Source: Nemopilema nomurai (Eukaryota; Cnidaria; Scyphozoa; Rhizostomeae; Rhizostomatidae). Taken from it: 64,000 bases of DNA. The notes below the pieces were generated by a model, which searched no databases, was not told where the DNA came from, and worked only from the letters and a program-made list of their open reading frames with translations. The DNA lies in the NCBI GenBank assembly GCA_003864495.1, contig ML133381.1, positions 932,743-996,742 on the forward strand, read 5' to 3'. Of the stretch, positions 1 to 12,730 are shown in pieces. The stretch's first letter is position 1; every line of letters begins with the position of its first letter. A program made the position numbers and the translations under genes.

Positions 1-125
1 CATTCCTCCATTGTATTAACACCCCACCGACTTTCAGAGGCCTCTTTCTTTGACTAACAGCCTATCCTTTCTTCTTTGCCACCAAATAAGAACATTGTGA
101 GAATGGCAAGGCGGACATTGTGCGC

Positions 126-3100
126 TCAAGGCTCGTAGGGTGGTGGCGGACCCTGAAGCTCTGCCATTGACCGTCGAAAATCCTCGTTGCTAAATGACGT
201 CACTGTAGTAGGTGCTACTTGATTACCAGCCTACAAAAATAAAACTCAAATCAATTTCTCGTCTTCAAAAGGTCTTTAGTTTTTCTTGTGTGCAGCGTAA
301 TTTCTCGCAATATTCACTCTCTAGCGAAATTAATATTTTTTACTCTACTTTCTAGCTCGCTCAAAAGTGGGTCGATCTATTCCCTTCCCTTGTAGCTATC
401 TCGAAGCCATTCATTGCGGCATTAAACTGAAGGAAATTCCTAACCACGTCGCCACTGAAACGAATCTTCCAGCAATCGATTTTGCTATATTAACCAATCG
501 CAGATCATTTTTTTACTATGTTAAGATGACAGTGCTTCAATCGAGTTTGAAGTTCGCTAATAGATTGCTGCAAATGGCATTAACGAAAATGGATTTGATA
601 GGATTCATAAGTGCGCAGGGATTGTCTAAAGGTGGAGCACGTTAAAGGCAATGGGATTTATCTTTCTTAGCCCGTGTTTATCCTTCTTCTCTCTGCAATA
701 GCACTTCTAAGACTGCTTCAGAAGAAAGTATTATGGGGATGAGATCTCTGAAAATCAGGAGAGCGAAAGATCTGAATGTTAAGACTTAAGATCCTCAAGA
801 CAATGCGTTCAGTGGTAAAGACAATTGTCATTTTGAGATATCAGAAAACCTGAACAGGGATTATCCCAAGAAGTCAAACCCTGTCTCTTATCAATAGCAA
901 TATGCTTTTTGTTTTAGAGAAGTTCAAAAAGCTCCCGCCAATTAGAAATGATAGTGCGATTTTTAGTAATCTCTAATTTAGCGTGCCTCGCTGTTGCACA
1001 AACAGGTGCCATCTTGATATCACAAGTAGTAACACTATTAACCTGGTCTCTCCGCCGTGACGGTAGCTGCTCCCGTACACTCCAAGCTACTGCGGTGGCA
1101 AGGCCAGAGAATAGAAACCCCAGCACGGCAGCAGTCATGTTGAAGCCGTAGAAGATGAAGGCCTTGGAGCTTCTGTCCTTCTCCGTCTCTTGTATTAATA
1201 GCTTGATCATCCAGCAGCCACTTGACATGTACATAAGGGTTGTGAGAAATGACACGACAGCAGTAGTTGTAATCTGCATGGAGAAGTTTTGTTTAGGTCA
1301 GTCAAAAGGGGCAAATCGCCTACAATAACAAGCCTTGATATGCTATGTAAAGTCGTTCCATAAAAAGTAAGCAGCAAGGTTAGGAATGACAAGTGTATCA
1401 TGTTTCAGTAGGATGTTAGAAACAATGCCAATGCTTTTTTACTCTCAACATCATCTCGAGAATCAATAATTATTAAAGCATATGACAGTAAGGACTTTCA
1501 AACGCACAAAATAAGGAGACTTACCCAGAGTTTGTTGACATGTCGCCAAGCTCTTGCTGATAAAATCCCACTCAGTATTATCTAGAAAAATTCAAACATT
1601 CATGAATAAAGCAGTTTTTATTAAATATTGCACGTATATAATAATTTTCAATATTTATCAAATAACATAAAACTAATGATTAACAAATAGCAGAGGAAAA
1701 TAAAATCAGCACTTTTTCAAAGAAAACAATATCAGACAAACTAGATAACAAAACTGTAGAATTCTTAAGACGCTCCTGAAATTTCATGTCAGTCAAATTA
1801 ATCTAGCATTGAAATCTCGTAAATTTAATTGGCCATGGCGGATCTTTACAAATGTGTTATAATTCCTTCTTTAGATACTGATTCCCTATCACCTTAATAT
1901 TTTACTCACAATGACAACATACTTCCTTTGCGCGAAGAGTTAGCTGTTATGGTGGCAAAAAATCATGATGATCTACACTGTTACAAGGCACAATAATCTA
2001 ATTGCTCGCTATAAGCCTATCAACACCGGGGCAATCATGTTTTGCCTTGGGACTGCGACCATAGAACTAACAAGGTGGCTTCAAGATGTTGGAAATGTTC
2101 CGTGTAAATGCCTTTACTACCTTCACGAGATTCTATACTGGCACACTGGCACACTTTTAATACTCAAAGGAAAAGTAACAATGAGTGTGAATTCCCTTGT
2201 TTCTCTCCTTCCTAGAGAAAGGGCTTTCATCTTCAAAAATTCCCCTTTCGTAAACCACCATTAGTTTCCACTTTAATTGGGATTTCTAAATGCACAAATT
2301 TAGGATCAGACCCGTTTACATTATTGATGGTGTGCAGATGCAAGCGGCTTTATTAGTATCGACGTTTCCTTGACATCCTTTTAAATGACAATTGGTAAGT
2401 TCTTTTTGAAAAGAGATTATTACCAGACGATCCGGTGGTCACAATTGCTGATTATTTTCGATAAATTACGGTTTGTGATCATTTTAATGCAGCAGTTATC
2501 CGCAAATTTCTAACAAACGCTGTCATTCAGCCAATAAGCTTGTTTTCGTCCTTCCCTCTGCCCATCCGCTTATTCTCTCCCTACGTGTTCTTGGATCGTT
2601 CACAAAACGGCATCGCAAACTGTGACCATGCGTGAATGAGAAGAGAAATCCGCCCCTGATGATGCTCTATAGTCTTAACAGGCTGCTTTGAAGCCGTCAA
2701 TCTTGGTAGGTTTTCCTTCTGCAAAAGCATGCTCACTTCCCACATCCACCCACCCCTCCCAGGAAGCATCTCCATCTCTCCTCAACACACAATATCAATT
2801 TATTCATCAACTTTCAAACTCATAAGACTTTAAGAATACTCGTTCTCTTTTACACATTAGCAACATCAAGAAAGCATCTATTACTTTTCTTTGCTCGGGC
2901 GGCAATTTCATTTGGGCGTATTAATTTTCTTTACGGATTCTTACTAGTCCATTTTTCTTTCGCGTAAGTTAAGACATCGATTGGGGGAACTGCAAAAATT
3001 GGCTTATTTGAAGAAACAACCAACATTTTCGTTTGCCCTGGACCTAGAACGCTCACAAAACAGCTGTTGTTCCTTTGTAGTTCATCAGCGAAGTAGAAAA

Positions 3101-4068
3101 TTAAAGCCGGGTATGTTAGGTCAATTCTTATAGAACGTTTTAATCCCAACAAAATAACACGTGGTGGCCAGACTGCGTGCTCGTGTGTGCAGAATGCTTT
3201 GTTATGTTGAATGATCAACACATAACGACTGGAACCAAAAGAAGATCATTGAATCCGGGCAGGTAGACGAAGGGGCTAAGACAAAAGTGCCCAAGAATTC
3301 TGGGGTGTTTAATGATAATTTTTATGATTAGAAAATTATGTCACCACTTGAATCTTAAATACCCCCGATGCGACTTATTTGCAGTGTTTATATCGATATG
3401 CATGGCTTAGTGAGAGGCAGATCAGGGTCAAAGCAGGTTCATTATAATCGGAAGTAGAACAGAGGCATGCCTTATTTCAGATAAGATAAGTACGAAGACA
3501 ACCAAGCAAATAGTACCATCAGGCAAACTTCAGAAAGGACATGCCCCTTCTTATAGAAGGCAGTTTTCCCGCAGTTCTTGTTTTACTGAATAGGATAGGA
3601 GGAAAAAAATTGATATAAAGTGACTGTTAAAAGCAAACTGAATTGTGCAAGATATAAAAAGTAAATAAGAATTTAATGAAATTTCTAATGGCTGTCTGAA
3701 GTTTTTATCATCCTTATTAATCCAAAGGGTTTTTCGCGAAATGTCAGCTTAAGTCACTGACTGTTATTCGCAACTTGTTTTTTGTGTGTATAATAGTTAA
3801 AGTATAATCAATAAAGCGAGAGTATGTAGAATAAATTAATACTTACAGCTCCACCCGACCAGAAATTAAAAGCAGCAGTCTTTCGTATGTGTCCTGGATA
3901 TGCAAAAACTGCCCAGTTCCCCAAACCGATGGAGGCGACGGCAATGATCATTTCGAAAGCTCCCAGGATAGTCAGAGCACACATTCTATCCTTCTTGGCA
4001 CAGACACACAAACACGTGCATCGGTTAACAGAAAATGATTCCATTCTTTCTACATTCGTCCCAGACAT
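126..4068 (-). CDS. MS4A/CD20-like four-pass membrane protein with C-terminal PPxY motif
   Basis: Four exons on the minus strand: 3847-4068, 1525-1581, 1043-1273 and 126-230, all joining in phase 0, giving about 204 residues. Donors are GTAAGT for exons 1 and 2 and a weaker GTTAAT for exon 3. The sequence shows a Cys-rich N-terminus (residues 17-30) and four hydrophobic segments at about 30-55, 67-88, 94-118 and 131-157. A short loop with FWSGG leads into segment 2, as in the MS4A/CD20/sarcospan-like tetraspans. The last exon ends GPPPPYEP, a PPxY motif that in known proteins binds WW domains such as those of Nedd4-type ubiquitin ligases. Family members are surface or endosomal membrane proteins that modulate signalling and trafficking; the exact role here is unknown. 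Without splicing at 1043, exon 3 would read on to a stop at 914. I prefer the spliced form because the PPxY tail is in phase. TMEM212-like or sarcospan-like identity is also possible. Confidence 0.72.
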
Positions 4069-6007
4069 CTTGTTGAAAGTTTGGCGTAAAAATCAATCCT
4101 CCATTACCTGTAATTGGTATTTCTTCTTCTCCGATGGTCAGTGTTTTGAAAAGACGGACAAGTCTTTAAGCGTCGAGTATTTCCTCTAATCTACTCGAAT
4201 AAGACTTCAGGGTAAAATAAAAAATATCCCATATGGCGATCAGTGATCTTTATCGCTATGGGCCATGAATAATTGAAAAGGGAACACGCGAGGCCTCCCT
4301 TCGTTTCTTTCTGCTCTACACGAGGCCACAGGTGACAGAGAAGAACAGGTCTTGACCGCAATGCTATTAGTCGTAAAATGGCAAAGGATGTTCGCGTCAC
4401 AAAGCCAACTCCTGTGGGTATTGGTATGAGGACGGTGGCAACGGGTAATGAAAACAAACCCTAACCTGAAACGGAAACTTGTGCGACTTTCACGAAGAGA
4501 TTCCCTTCCACGCGAGGCTCGTTTTGCTCGACAGATGCACAGTCCCTCTGCGAATCAACTTGAATCAGCCGCCGGCTAATCTTGGCGAGGAAGAGCGCAC
4601 GATGAATTAATTGCTGGTCTCACCCATTGATTCCCGGCATATCCGGACTCTTGGTCGATTCTTTCACATTGGCGTTGCCTTTCTAAGGATGTGGGGCTAA
4701 TCACCAAAACAATAAAAATTGTTTGTGAATACAGGCAATAAACCCGACCCACATAGATCTTCACTGCACTCTTACTTTAACGTTAATGTCTATCGGAAAT
4801 TCCCCTGCTCTGTTACTCAAAAGATTTCTGTAAGAATAGTTGACCAGAGCGAGTCCTCTACGAAGGCTCGAAAGCATTTGTGAGCGAGGTGTCTAGAAAG
4901 GTGATGGACTTTCGCACTGGAACACGTTGTTGCTAGAGTACGGCTTGTGCGAAGGTGAGGCAGGCGGACATATCGCGATGGCATAATAGGGTAGCATTGT
5001 TACACGGAGGTTTGTCTGAAAGCCATTTTGGCAGGACGCACAAGCCACCCTACCATCAAATTTCCGCCTTTCGTCGCGCTGAAATAGGGCGGTGCTCCCA
5101 TGGCGATTTCGGGCAAGGATATTGACAGGAAAGCCATACTGACGAAATATTGGCTGTATAAAGGCCTCACAATTTTTACGAAAATTTCTTCTACTTGAAC
5201 TTTAATTTTATTGCCAGTTAAAGCTGAGCCTGTCAATGAAATATTTTTCTAACACTCTCATTAATATTTCCTTCTATATATTTTTCTTAGAGCCTAAAAC
5301 ATTGAAGATTATCCACTGTTACAGGAGGGCTTTACCTCGTCTGTCTTCGAGGTAAGAACAAAACATGCAAATCTGCGGATACTAACAGCCTCTGTCTCGA
5401 TGTTTTCTAAAAAGCTTCAACTTCCTTTGATCGGGTCTTGTTTTAAGAGAAATGAAACGAGCTTGTGTCGCGGCGGCTTAAGGCAGCAACATGGGCTCCG
5501 ACGCAGGCTGGAAAGTGGAGGGGCCAAGGAAGATTTTAACAATAATAACAAAATATATTTCGAAAAGCTCTATTGTTTAACGAAAAAGTGCGGGGGCCAT
5601 GGCCCCCCGGCCCCACTTTGTCGGAGGCCCTGAGCAAAAGTGGACAAGAAACAGCTTCGTAGGTAATCTTGCTGTAGATAAGAATGCCAGAAATAGGGGG
5701 AGCTTGGGGAAGAATTTTAAAGCTTGTGGTTATTGTTACTCTTTTAAGTGTTTTGCTGAAAAAGCATGCAGTTATCAAAAGAAAAAAGAGTAGAGTTAGG
5801 CTCAACAACAAATTGTTACAGGAATTAAACAGTGGCATTGTAAATTGCTTGCACCGAGCATTACCAAAGACATCCAGTCATAGTGTTATTATGCCAGTCC
5901 TTTTTTCTTTTTATTCACGGGGCAAGTGCGGATAGAGGCTAGCGTCGTTTCGGGCGTCAGCTTGTCTCGTATTGGGACACATGTTTTACGTGAAACGGAG
6001 ACCAGGA

Positions 6008-6048
6008 TGGCGGGAAGATGAAGTGGCGGGAAGATGAAGTGGCGGGAA
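6008..6048. repeat. 16-bp tandem repeat, about 2.6 copies
   Basis: The unit TGGCGGGAAGATGAAG occurs at 6008-6023 and 6024-6039, followed by a partial third copy to about 6048. It lies in a short GC-rich patch of intergenic DNA. It is probably a minor slippage repeat. The embedded GGCGGGAA resembles an E2F site but nothing else supports a regulatory role. Confidence 0.8.
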
Positions 6049-6945
6049 AGAACGCGAATATCACTGGTAACGTACAGCGGTACCGAACTAGAATGCTTGA
6101 TGGTTTAAAGGTTGTTTTTTAACTCGTACGAGACCTCATTGGCATGACTTATTTCGCCCGAAACGGACGGGTATGATATAACTTCGACCCAGAAGTGCAC
6201 ACTTTATCTGCTCATTTTAAAGCATGAAGAAGAAGAGACAAAAAATACATTCGTTTTCGCACAATGATAGCTGGTAAGTCAATTTTTTAAAAGTAATATT
6301 TGAAAGGTGTAATTTCTGAGCCTTGATAATTATTCATTTAAAATAGTATGCGGATACCTAACTCAATAATTTAAATAATGAATAGCACATTGGTGCCATA
6401 TTTTGACTTTCACTAGCAATTCACAGGTGAAAAAGCAGGTGAATTTCACTATGTCATTAGCAATGTGAGATGTTGTGTCGGGGAAATTTATTTTTGACGT
6501 GCTTTAGACGTCCATGACCTATCTAGCTTTTCTTGAGAATCATGGTCCCCCTGGTGCTCTGAATTCTTCTAGTCTAATAAAAAACCAATTCATAGCTATA
6601 TGCTGAATCAGTCTGGTTTATGTTGCTTCAATCACTGGTTGAAATATGAATCTTTAAGCCAAAGCCCAATAAAATATACTGCACTCACTCATTTGACATC
6701 AAATTTTATGTTATTGCTTGTAACCATTGACTGGAATTTACAAAATTGTGTAATATCCCACTCTACAGCTAGATACTTCTATCCACGGCCTATACCTTGA
6801 AAAGATGAAAGATGTTCTTAGCACTTTATAATCTTATTAACTCTCTCCCATTTACAATGATTAGTGCCTAAGTGTCTGCGAAGGCTCAATTGAAACTAAC
6901 AATTTAATACAAAGCCAGTTACAAGAATTGCTGGTATAAGGCAAG

Positions 6946-6951
6946 TTTATT
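6946..6951 (-). terminator. Poly(A) signal of the bZIP gene
   Basis: AATAAA on the minus strand (tttatt on the plus strand) lies about 95 bases past the bZIP stop codon, a normal distance for a short 3' UTR. It is assigned by position only. Confidence 0.5.
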
Positions 6952-7042
6952 TTTCTGTTTGCTAGAAATCATTATTCAATTATGGAATAGGATGTAAAAA
7001 AATGAATTCCTAGTAGATTCAACAAGAACCAAAGAGCACTTA

Positions 7043-10000
7043 TCATTTGGTTGTCTCTTTAGTTTGCTCTTGTATCTTGGTCAATGTGTTCTCCTTATTA
7101 CTTGTGTTACTTGTGAATGAGGACAAGAACTCCATTGCTTTGGGACAAGATGCACAATTCTTTGCCAGCTCCACCAATGCATTCTTAAGCCTCTCTCTTT
7201 CATAAAGAATTCTGAAAATAGTAAAATATGTACAATCATGCTCCACTAATGCATTCTTAAGTTTGTCCAATCGAGTCTTGATGCCCAAACCAGTAATGGA
7301 TGAATCAGAATTAATTTGTATGTGAGCCTATGCCAATAAATTCTATCAAATTAATGCATGTAATATTTCATCAATATAAATTTACCAAATGCTCTTCCTC
7401 ATTTTAAATCTTGCTCTCTATGAGTTTGCATGTTAACAGAAGCCATGTATAAAAATACTTCTTTGACTGATGGTTTTTGTCATTTTAAATGGGACAATTG
7501 AGGGCTTCCTAGGTCTTTTTCTCACTTGATTTGTTGGAAAATAATGTCGAATTCCTAGTATGTTGAGCAGCAAATATCAATCTATGTCTGCTGAAAGTTT
7601 CATACCTACGCAGGCATACTTCTTTTTCTAGCTTCCCTCTTTTCAAGCAATCTTCTTTTATTCTTTGCTTGTATCTAAAGTTTCTACTGCATTCCCTGTT
7701 TTTTTCCTTGCGTCTAAATTGCCTTTCCATTTTTGCCTCATACTCCATCTGTATATGACATTAAGAAACCTGATTAATCATAATTATATATGTGCATAGA
7801 ATATGTGAACAATGGTAAACCAATAGAGCTGAATAGAGCTGATGATAAACCCTAGTCTGGGTTTATGAATGAAATTACTTGCTTGTTTGCAGACTATGCC
7901 CCTGGCCTCTTTGCCCGCATGCGACTGTATGTAATGGCTGAAAAATAGATGCAGTAAGCCAAGTGCTAATAAAGCTAGCAAGTGGAGGTGGCTTGAGCTT
8001 GTAGTCAGAGTGCTCTGAAGCAAAATAACTTACTTCAAAGAAACTATTTGCATGTTCAGCGATCATATTCTTCAAGTCTATGTTTGATGGATAAGGAAGC
8101 AGGGGGTTCTCTGGCAGTCTATGGCCACCACTGAGGAATGTTGCAGTTCTTTGGCCATTGTTTGTTACATCCAGACTGCAAGCTTCTCTTGGTCTCTTCA
8201 GAAAAGGCTGTGGGCTAGCTGTCTGATTCGGTGTATCTTGATGTGTGGCTCCTGGTGAATGGCGGTTGTTTGGCAGTGACTGGTGCTGTGCTATGCTGAG
8301 GATATTTTTCGTGCTGTCATCATTGCCAACGCAAACGACCACAGCTGGAGAAGAACTGGCATCTTCTGAAAGAGGGTGGGGTACTCAACAAACTTGATCT
8401 TCATATGATGTTAGTTCACTAAGGTTTCTCTATTAGATCAGCTTCATTTGATCTATTGAGTCTTGATTTGATTTGATCTACAGCTCTAGCAAAAACGAAA
8501 AGGCTACCCAATATGACCATATCAAAAGGGCGAATTTCAGAGAAAAAAGGTTGATCTAAATGCATTTCCAAACAACCATGAACAACGTATGTACACATAT
8601 TATTCACGTGATCAGACAACCGGTGCAGATATGTCCGCATCACGACCACCGCCTACCTAACATTTTAAGGAGAACTGAAGTTTCCTTGGTCAGTCTGCAG
8701 CTATCTGCAATGAAATCGGACACATCGTTGAGTGATGATGCTTCTTGCTGAATTGTTGGCCACTCCAAACACGTGTCATATGCCGACTCGTCTTGTTGTT
8801 GTGCCACTTTGTCCACGAGAGAGCCATGTCCTCTGCAGAATGAAGTTCTGGTCGATTTTTATAGTTCCACGTTCAATGATTTGAATTGAAGGATAGCACT
8901 AGAACGCATTTTGAGGTTCTTGGCGTTGTCATTCAGCGAATGATACATTATACATCAGACGATTACTTGGCTTAACAATCACGATAATATGGTAGCAATT
9001 CTTTGAGGATTTTGTCACATTTTTTAAAAATTTAATTGCGTATTATTGGCGCGATTATCTTGATAAATATAAAACATCTGATATAGTGAATAAACGATCT
9101 TGTATTTAGGTCTTAACTGCAATGCAGAATTGTGTTAAATCAAGCTGACGTCCAATTGAATCTGTGTAAACCCTTTTCAAAGCACTCACGTGAGTTCTTC
9201 GAAGTCTTGTTGCTGCTTCCCCCTGTGCTGTTGTTGATGTATTTCTGATGCGGTGCTGCAGTCGTCGTCAAGAAAGCAAAACGCAGGGTTCTTCCCAAGC
9301 TGCTGGATGTCTTCGTTCATGTCCTCACTGACGATTGTTTCGAAGGCGCTGCAACTTGGTGGCTCATCGTCATACTTCTCGAAGTCGCTTAATGGGAGGC
9401 TCAGTCTTTCTGTCCTGCAAGAAGTAAGCTTGTAATATAACGAGCAATCTTTGTGCGATGATGTGCCTGGGATGGTGATAGATTTGTTACGGTTATCGGT
9501 GGCATGGTTGTTTTGATAGAAGAAAGTTAGGGATAACTGCTTGGTTTCCGCGTGGAGTCTGCAAAGAGGATAATTAATCAATACGAATTCGCCAAAGAAC
9601 AACCAGAATAACCTGACCATGAAGTAGCAAAGTAGCCGGGCCACTTATTTTATTTGCTAATTTTGAAATGCATCCCCGAAATTTCAAGATACCACTTTAG
9701 TAGGCAAAAGAGGGGCATCTTTTTGGCGGATGACGAGTAATTTCACTTCGCCCTTTACCTGCTCCCTTTACCCACCCGGTACCTTCGTCTATTTTTAAAC
9801 ACTGAACAGCTATTGTCTCTAAAAGTGTTTGCACTCCCTCCCTTCACCAAGCCTCCAACTGGCCTCGCGTTTTACTTCACACTTCTTCATAATCAGAGTT
9901 GCTCATGAAATTTTTTGACACGCTGTTTTGTTATGATTTGAAAGAACTTGGAATAAAAAATAACTTTTCGACGTAGAGTTCCAAAGTATTTTGATGAACT

Positions 10001-11083
10001 ACGACCCGCAGCTTTGATTGAAACCAGTCAAAGAAGCCTACTTCATGCTAGCCACATATTTTTGCCACTTCTTTTCACTTCCAGAAATACATGTAGGTTT
10101 GCAAATTTTGAGCTTCTTGAACATTTTGAATGATTTAGACGCGCTTCTATGGAAGGGTAAATTGCTTTTTCACAAATGAACTTCATGAACACGTAAAACT
10201 GTCTCATTAGTACACGCTTTTTTATAAGGTACCTACCACAAGGCCTAGTTCCAAAAGTTCCTTATTCGTAGACCTCAAGTCATCAGATTTTAGTACCAAA
10301 AGTTCCTTAATTTTCACTGCACATCAATAAGCCTTAACACTTAATAGAGAGAGGGGCAAGATGCGGAAACTACTCGATAAAGCACTTGACACACGAATAG
10401 CAAACAATCTATGCGAGTCTTGGCTGCAAATGAATGGAACGGACTTTTTAGCTCTTGATGCTTGCAGTAAAAAAAAAATTTCTAAACGAAAAGTTCCTTA
10501 GGGATTTCATTTTTAGTAGTATAAGTTCTTTATATATTTCAGCCTTCTACATGTAGGTTCCTTATAAAGTGGTTCCTTATAAAAAAGCGTGTAATTCCCT
10601 TTGATATGAAAATAACGGTTACTACTTCTCGGAAGGGACTACGTACTCTTGTAAGAAACAGCACAAAAACATAAATTGGTAACATTGGCTATCGACTATT
10701 GTTTTCATTATGTTTACACTTGACTCGTTTGTCAATTGCACCATCTAGTCTCACTTTTACGATCTATCTCTAAAGCGATTTTCTTAGACTAAGCAAGCTT
10801 GATATCTTTTGTTAGCCTTTTTGCATTTCACTTCTCGTGACTTGCAAAACACTCACCATGATATGTCGGCCTGTCTTTCTAAGTCCCCGCAAAGCGGTGA
10901 ATCTGACATGATAGATTGGAGACGTTGCTGTAATGATGGACTATCAGCTTGCTCATAGTTATTTCTTTCAACTAATTCCTCTGGAAATTGTAACGATATG
11001 TTTATTCCCTCTGCTCGGCTGTTCTGCGACGCTGAAGCAGTTTCTTTTTTATATGTTTCTGGCGACTGCATTTTTGACGACAT
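7043..11083 (-). CDS. Divergent bZIP transcription factor
   Basis: Six minus-strand exons: 10857-11083, 9190-9414, 8657-8832, 8034-8365, 7606-7748 and 7043-7211. All junction phases agree, giving 423 residues. The N-terminal 320 residues are low in recognisable domains and rich in Ser, Gln, Asp and Glu, as is common for activation regions. Residues 321-383 form a basic leucine zipper. The basic region has the N-x7-R signature (N337, R345) in KNRECSRNFRYKQR. Heptad positions follow at L355, K362, I369, L376 and L383, where Lys at the second position is unusual. The zipper is split by an intron (codon 368). bZIP proteins dimerise and bind palindromic DNA; the basic region looks loosely ATF4-like or AP-1-like, but the subfamily is unresolved. 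The signature Ala-Ala pair of most bZIPs is replaced by Cys-Ser. Confidence 0.8.
10213..10591. mobile_element. 379-bp MITE with TA-flanked terminal inverted repeats
   Basis: The left end reads TACACGCTTTTTTATAAGG (10211-10229). Its exact reverse complement sits at 10575-10593. If the outer TA is the target duplication, the element is 10213-10591 with 17-bp inverted repeats starting CACGC. A TA duplication is typical of Tc1/mariner-type insertions. The interior contains at least five copies of a GTTCCTTA-type motif in one orientation (near 10257, 10311, 10494, 10556 and 10573). No coding capacity is seen, so it would be non-autonomous. It lies about 260 bp upstream (plus-strand left) of the first bZIP exon, inside bZIP intron 1. 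Confidence 0.75.
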
Positions 11084-11147
11084 TTCTTCTTCTATTTGCC
11101 TTCGTCAATTTCGCTCGAAAATGCGAATGGACACTTCAGTGAATTTC

Positions 11148-11185
11148 ATTGGTTAATGGCACAGAATCGCGGGAAAAGTCACGTG
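11148..11185 (-). promoter_or_regulatory. Possible bZIP proximal promoter elements
   Basis: Upstream of the bZIP start codon the minus strand has a CCAAT box at 11148-11152 (65 bases away), a GCGGGAAA E2F-like octamer at 11169-11176 (seen on the plus strand) and a palindromic E-box CACGTG at 11180-11185. Three classical elements within 40 bases suggest a core promoter. Each motif alone could occur by chance. Confidence 0.35.
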
Positions 11186-12730
11186 GTACAACTTATCCGT
11201 AAAAAATCTCAGTTGTTAAACAAAATACTGTGATAGACAAAGCAACTGACTATATACCTATACTAGAGCTTTAAGCTTGTGTTTAAGTGATGTGTCTCAA
11301 AAAGGCCTCAATTGTCGAACAGTCGCTAAAATTCTTGTAGGCGCAAAACCTTCGCAGGGTCCATGACCGTAGGGATGACTATACCGAAGGTGCTGGTTTG
11401 TGAATTAAAACTTTATTTCACAGCTTATCTTCCAAACAGCATCTCTGTTTTGTAAAGCACTACGTTATTCGACACAACAGCATGGCGGTTATTCTGCGCT
11501 GTAAATAGGAAACGATTAACGCTGTCACTTTCAACAACCCCCCACCCCCAGCATAGGTGCTAGCCCGTCCCTGCTTCGATGTTCCCATGGCACACTAAGA
11601 CTTTCTTTGTTACTGCAAAGTTTTTGTTGGTCTCTTCATAAGTCTAATCAGACTGCTTGAAAATGAGCAAAGTTCTAGTTCAGTCTAATCATTTATTTAA
11701 CGGTGAGCAAAGTTTTTGTATAAAAGTACTTCAAACTTGCAAGGAGCAGAAGCAAAGCTTTTGCATATTTACATCAAGTGGATTTTTTCATTTTGATTCA
11801 CAACTTGCCATTTAATTTGTCAGCTTTTGGTCCTTCTCTAGTGTTTTTGTACTCCGAGGATTGTTGGGCAAAAAAGTATTTTTTAAAACTGTGCAAAAAT
11901 GTTTTTGCTGTTCCGTGCTATTTTGTAGTTCACTTATAAGCCTTAAAGTTTTTTCAAGCCAGTTTGAGCTATTCAGTAAAATATTCTTGAGAAAAAAAGA
12001 AACAAGCCACAAAAAGAGACAAATCAGTTTCATTTAATAGCTTTTTAACACTTAATTACACTTGTATAGAAAAACATAGTGGTGGTAGCTACAAAGCTCA
12101 CCAGAAGAGGAAAGTCTGTCATTTTGAATCAGTGAACACTTTTAATGTATACTTGATACCTAAAGACGTCAATTTCTCTAAGGAAATGAGATAAGGGGTC
12201 AGTTTGTTTCCAATAGGGAATCATGGCAATACAAAAATTAATGTCTTAATAACTTTTTGATAGAAAGATAGGAAGTTATGTGATTCAATATGAAAAGTAA
12301 AGAGAGGCTGATGAGAATTAAAGATGTGTTTCTGATGCATTTTGAATGCAATTAAAGATGCATTTTGGACCATAAAATATCTAATTAAACTCACAACACA
12401 GCAAAAATGAAGTTAAAGAGTTTATCTTGTTAGGAAGAGACATCATGGAAGCATTAGTCATAAGCTTAAACCTGAATGTTTGGCTAAATTTATATTTCTT
12501 GTGGAGTAGATTCTGATGCATATCTTTGAATTTTGAAAATCTGGTTGTTTACAAAACGATGTGACAGGCAGTGCAAAATCATAGCAACCAATACAATATT
12601 GAGCAAAACTTAAGCCTATATGCAACAAGTTTTGCTATCTTCCACAAGAAAAACCTGTGAACATGTACAAATAAAACATTTACAGCCATTTCTTGCAAAA
12701 TGTCCTGAAATATCACGGTAGAAAGACAAA
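11186..12730. other. Intergenic region between bZIP promoter and pinin 3' end
   Basis: About 1.5 kb without a supportable exon. The right half is very AT-rich and probably includes the pinin 3' UTR. Open frames such as the one at 11812-12033 are Lys/Asn/Phe-rich, as expected of random AT-rich sequence, and have no splice partners. Confidence 0.5.

Larger units (their letters stand above)
4069..7042. other. Intergenic region between the tetraspan gene and the bZIP gene
   Basis: No exon could be supported on either strand. Open frames here are short, lack splice-compatible neighbours and show no recognisable family. The left end should hold the promoter and 5' UTR of the tetraspan gene. The right end holds the bZIP 3' UTR, with a poly(A) signal near 6946-6951. 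A short GC-richer stretch at 5460-5640 and a 16-bp tandem repeat at 6008-6048 are the only structures noted. Confidence 0.5.

Noticed and set aside
367..645. 92-codon plus-strand open frame
   Set aside because: It lies in an intron of the minus-strand tetraspan gene, has no recognisable domain, splice partners or codon pattern, and is within chance length for such DNA.
914..1042. Extension of the tetraspan exon 3 to a stop at 914
   Set aside because: The tail it encodes has no family likeness, whereas splicing at 1043 joins in phase to an exon with a PPxY ending. Kept only as a possible retention isoform.
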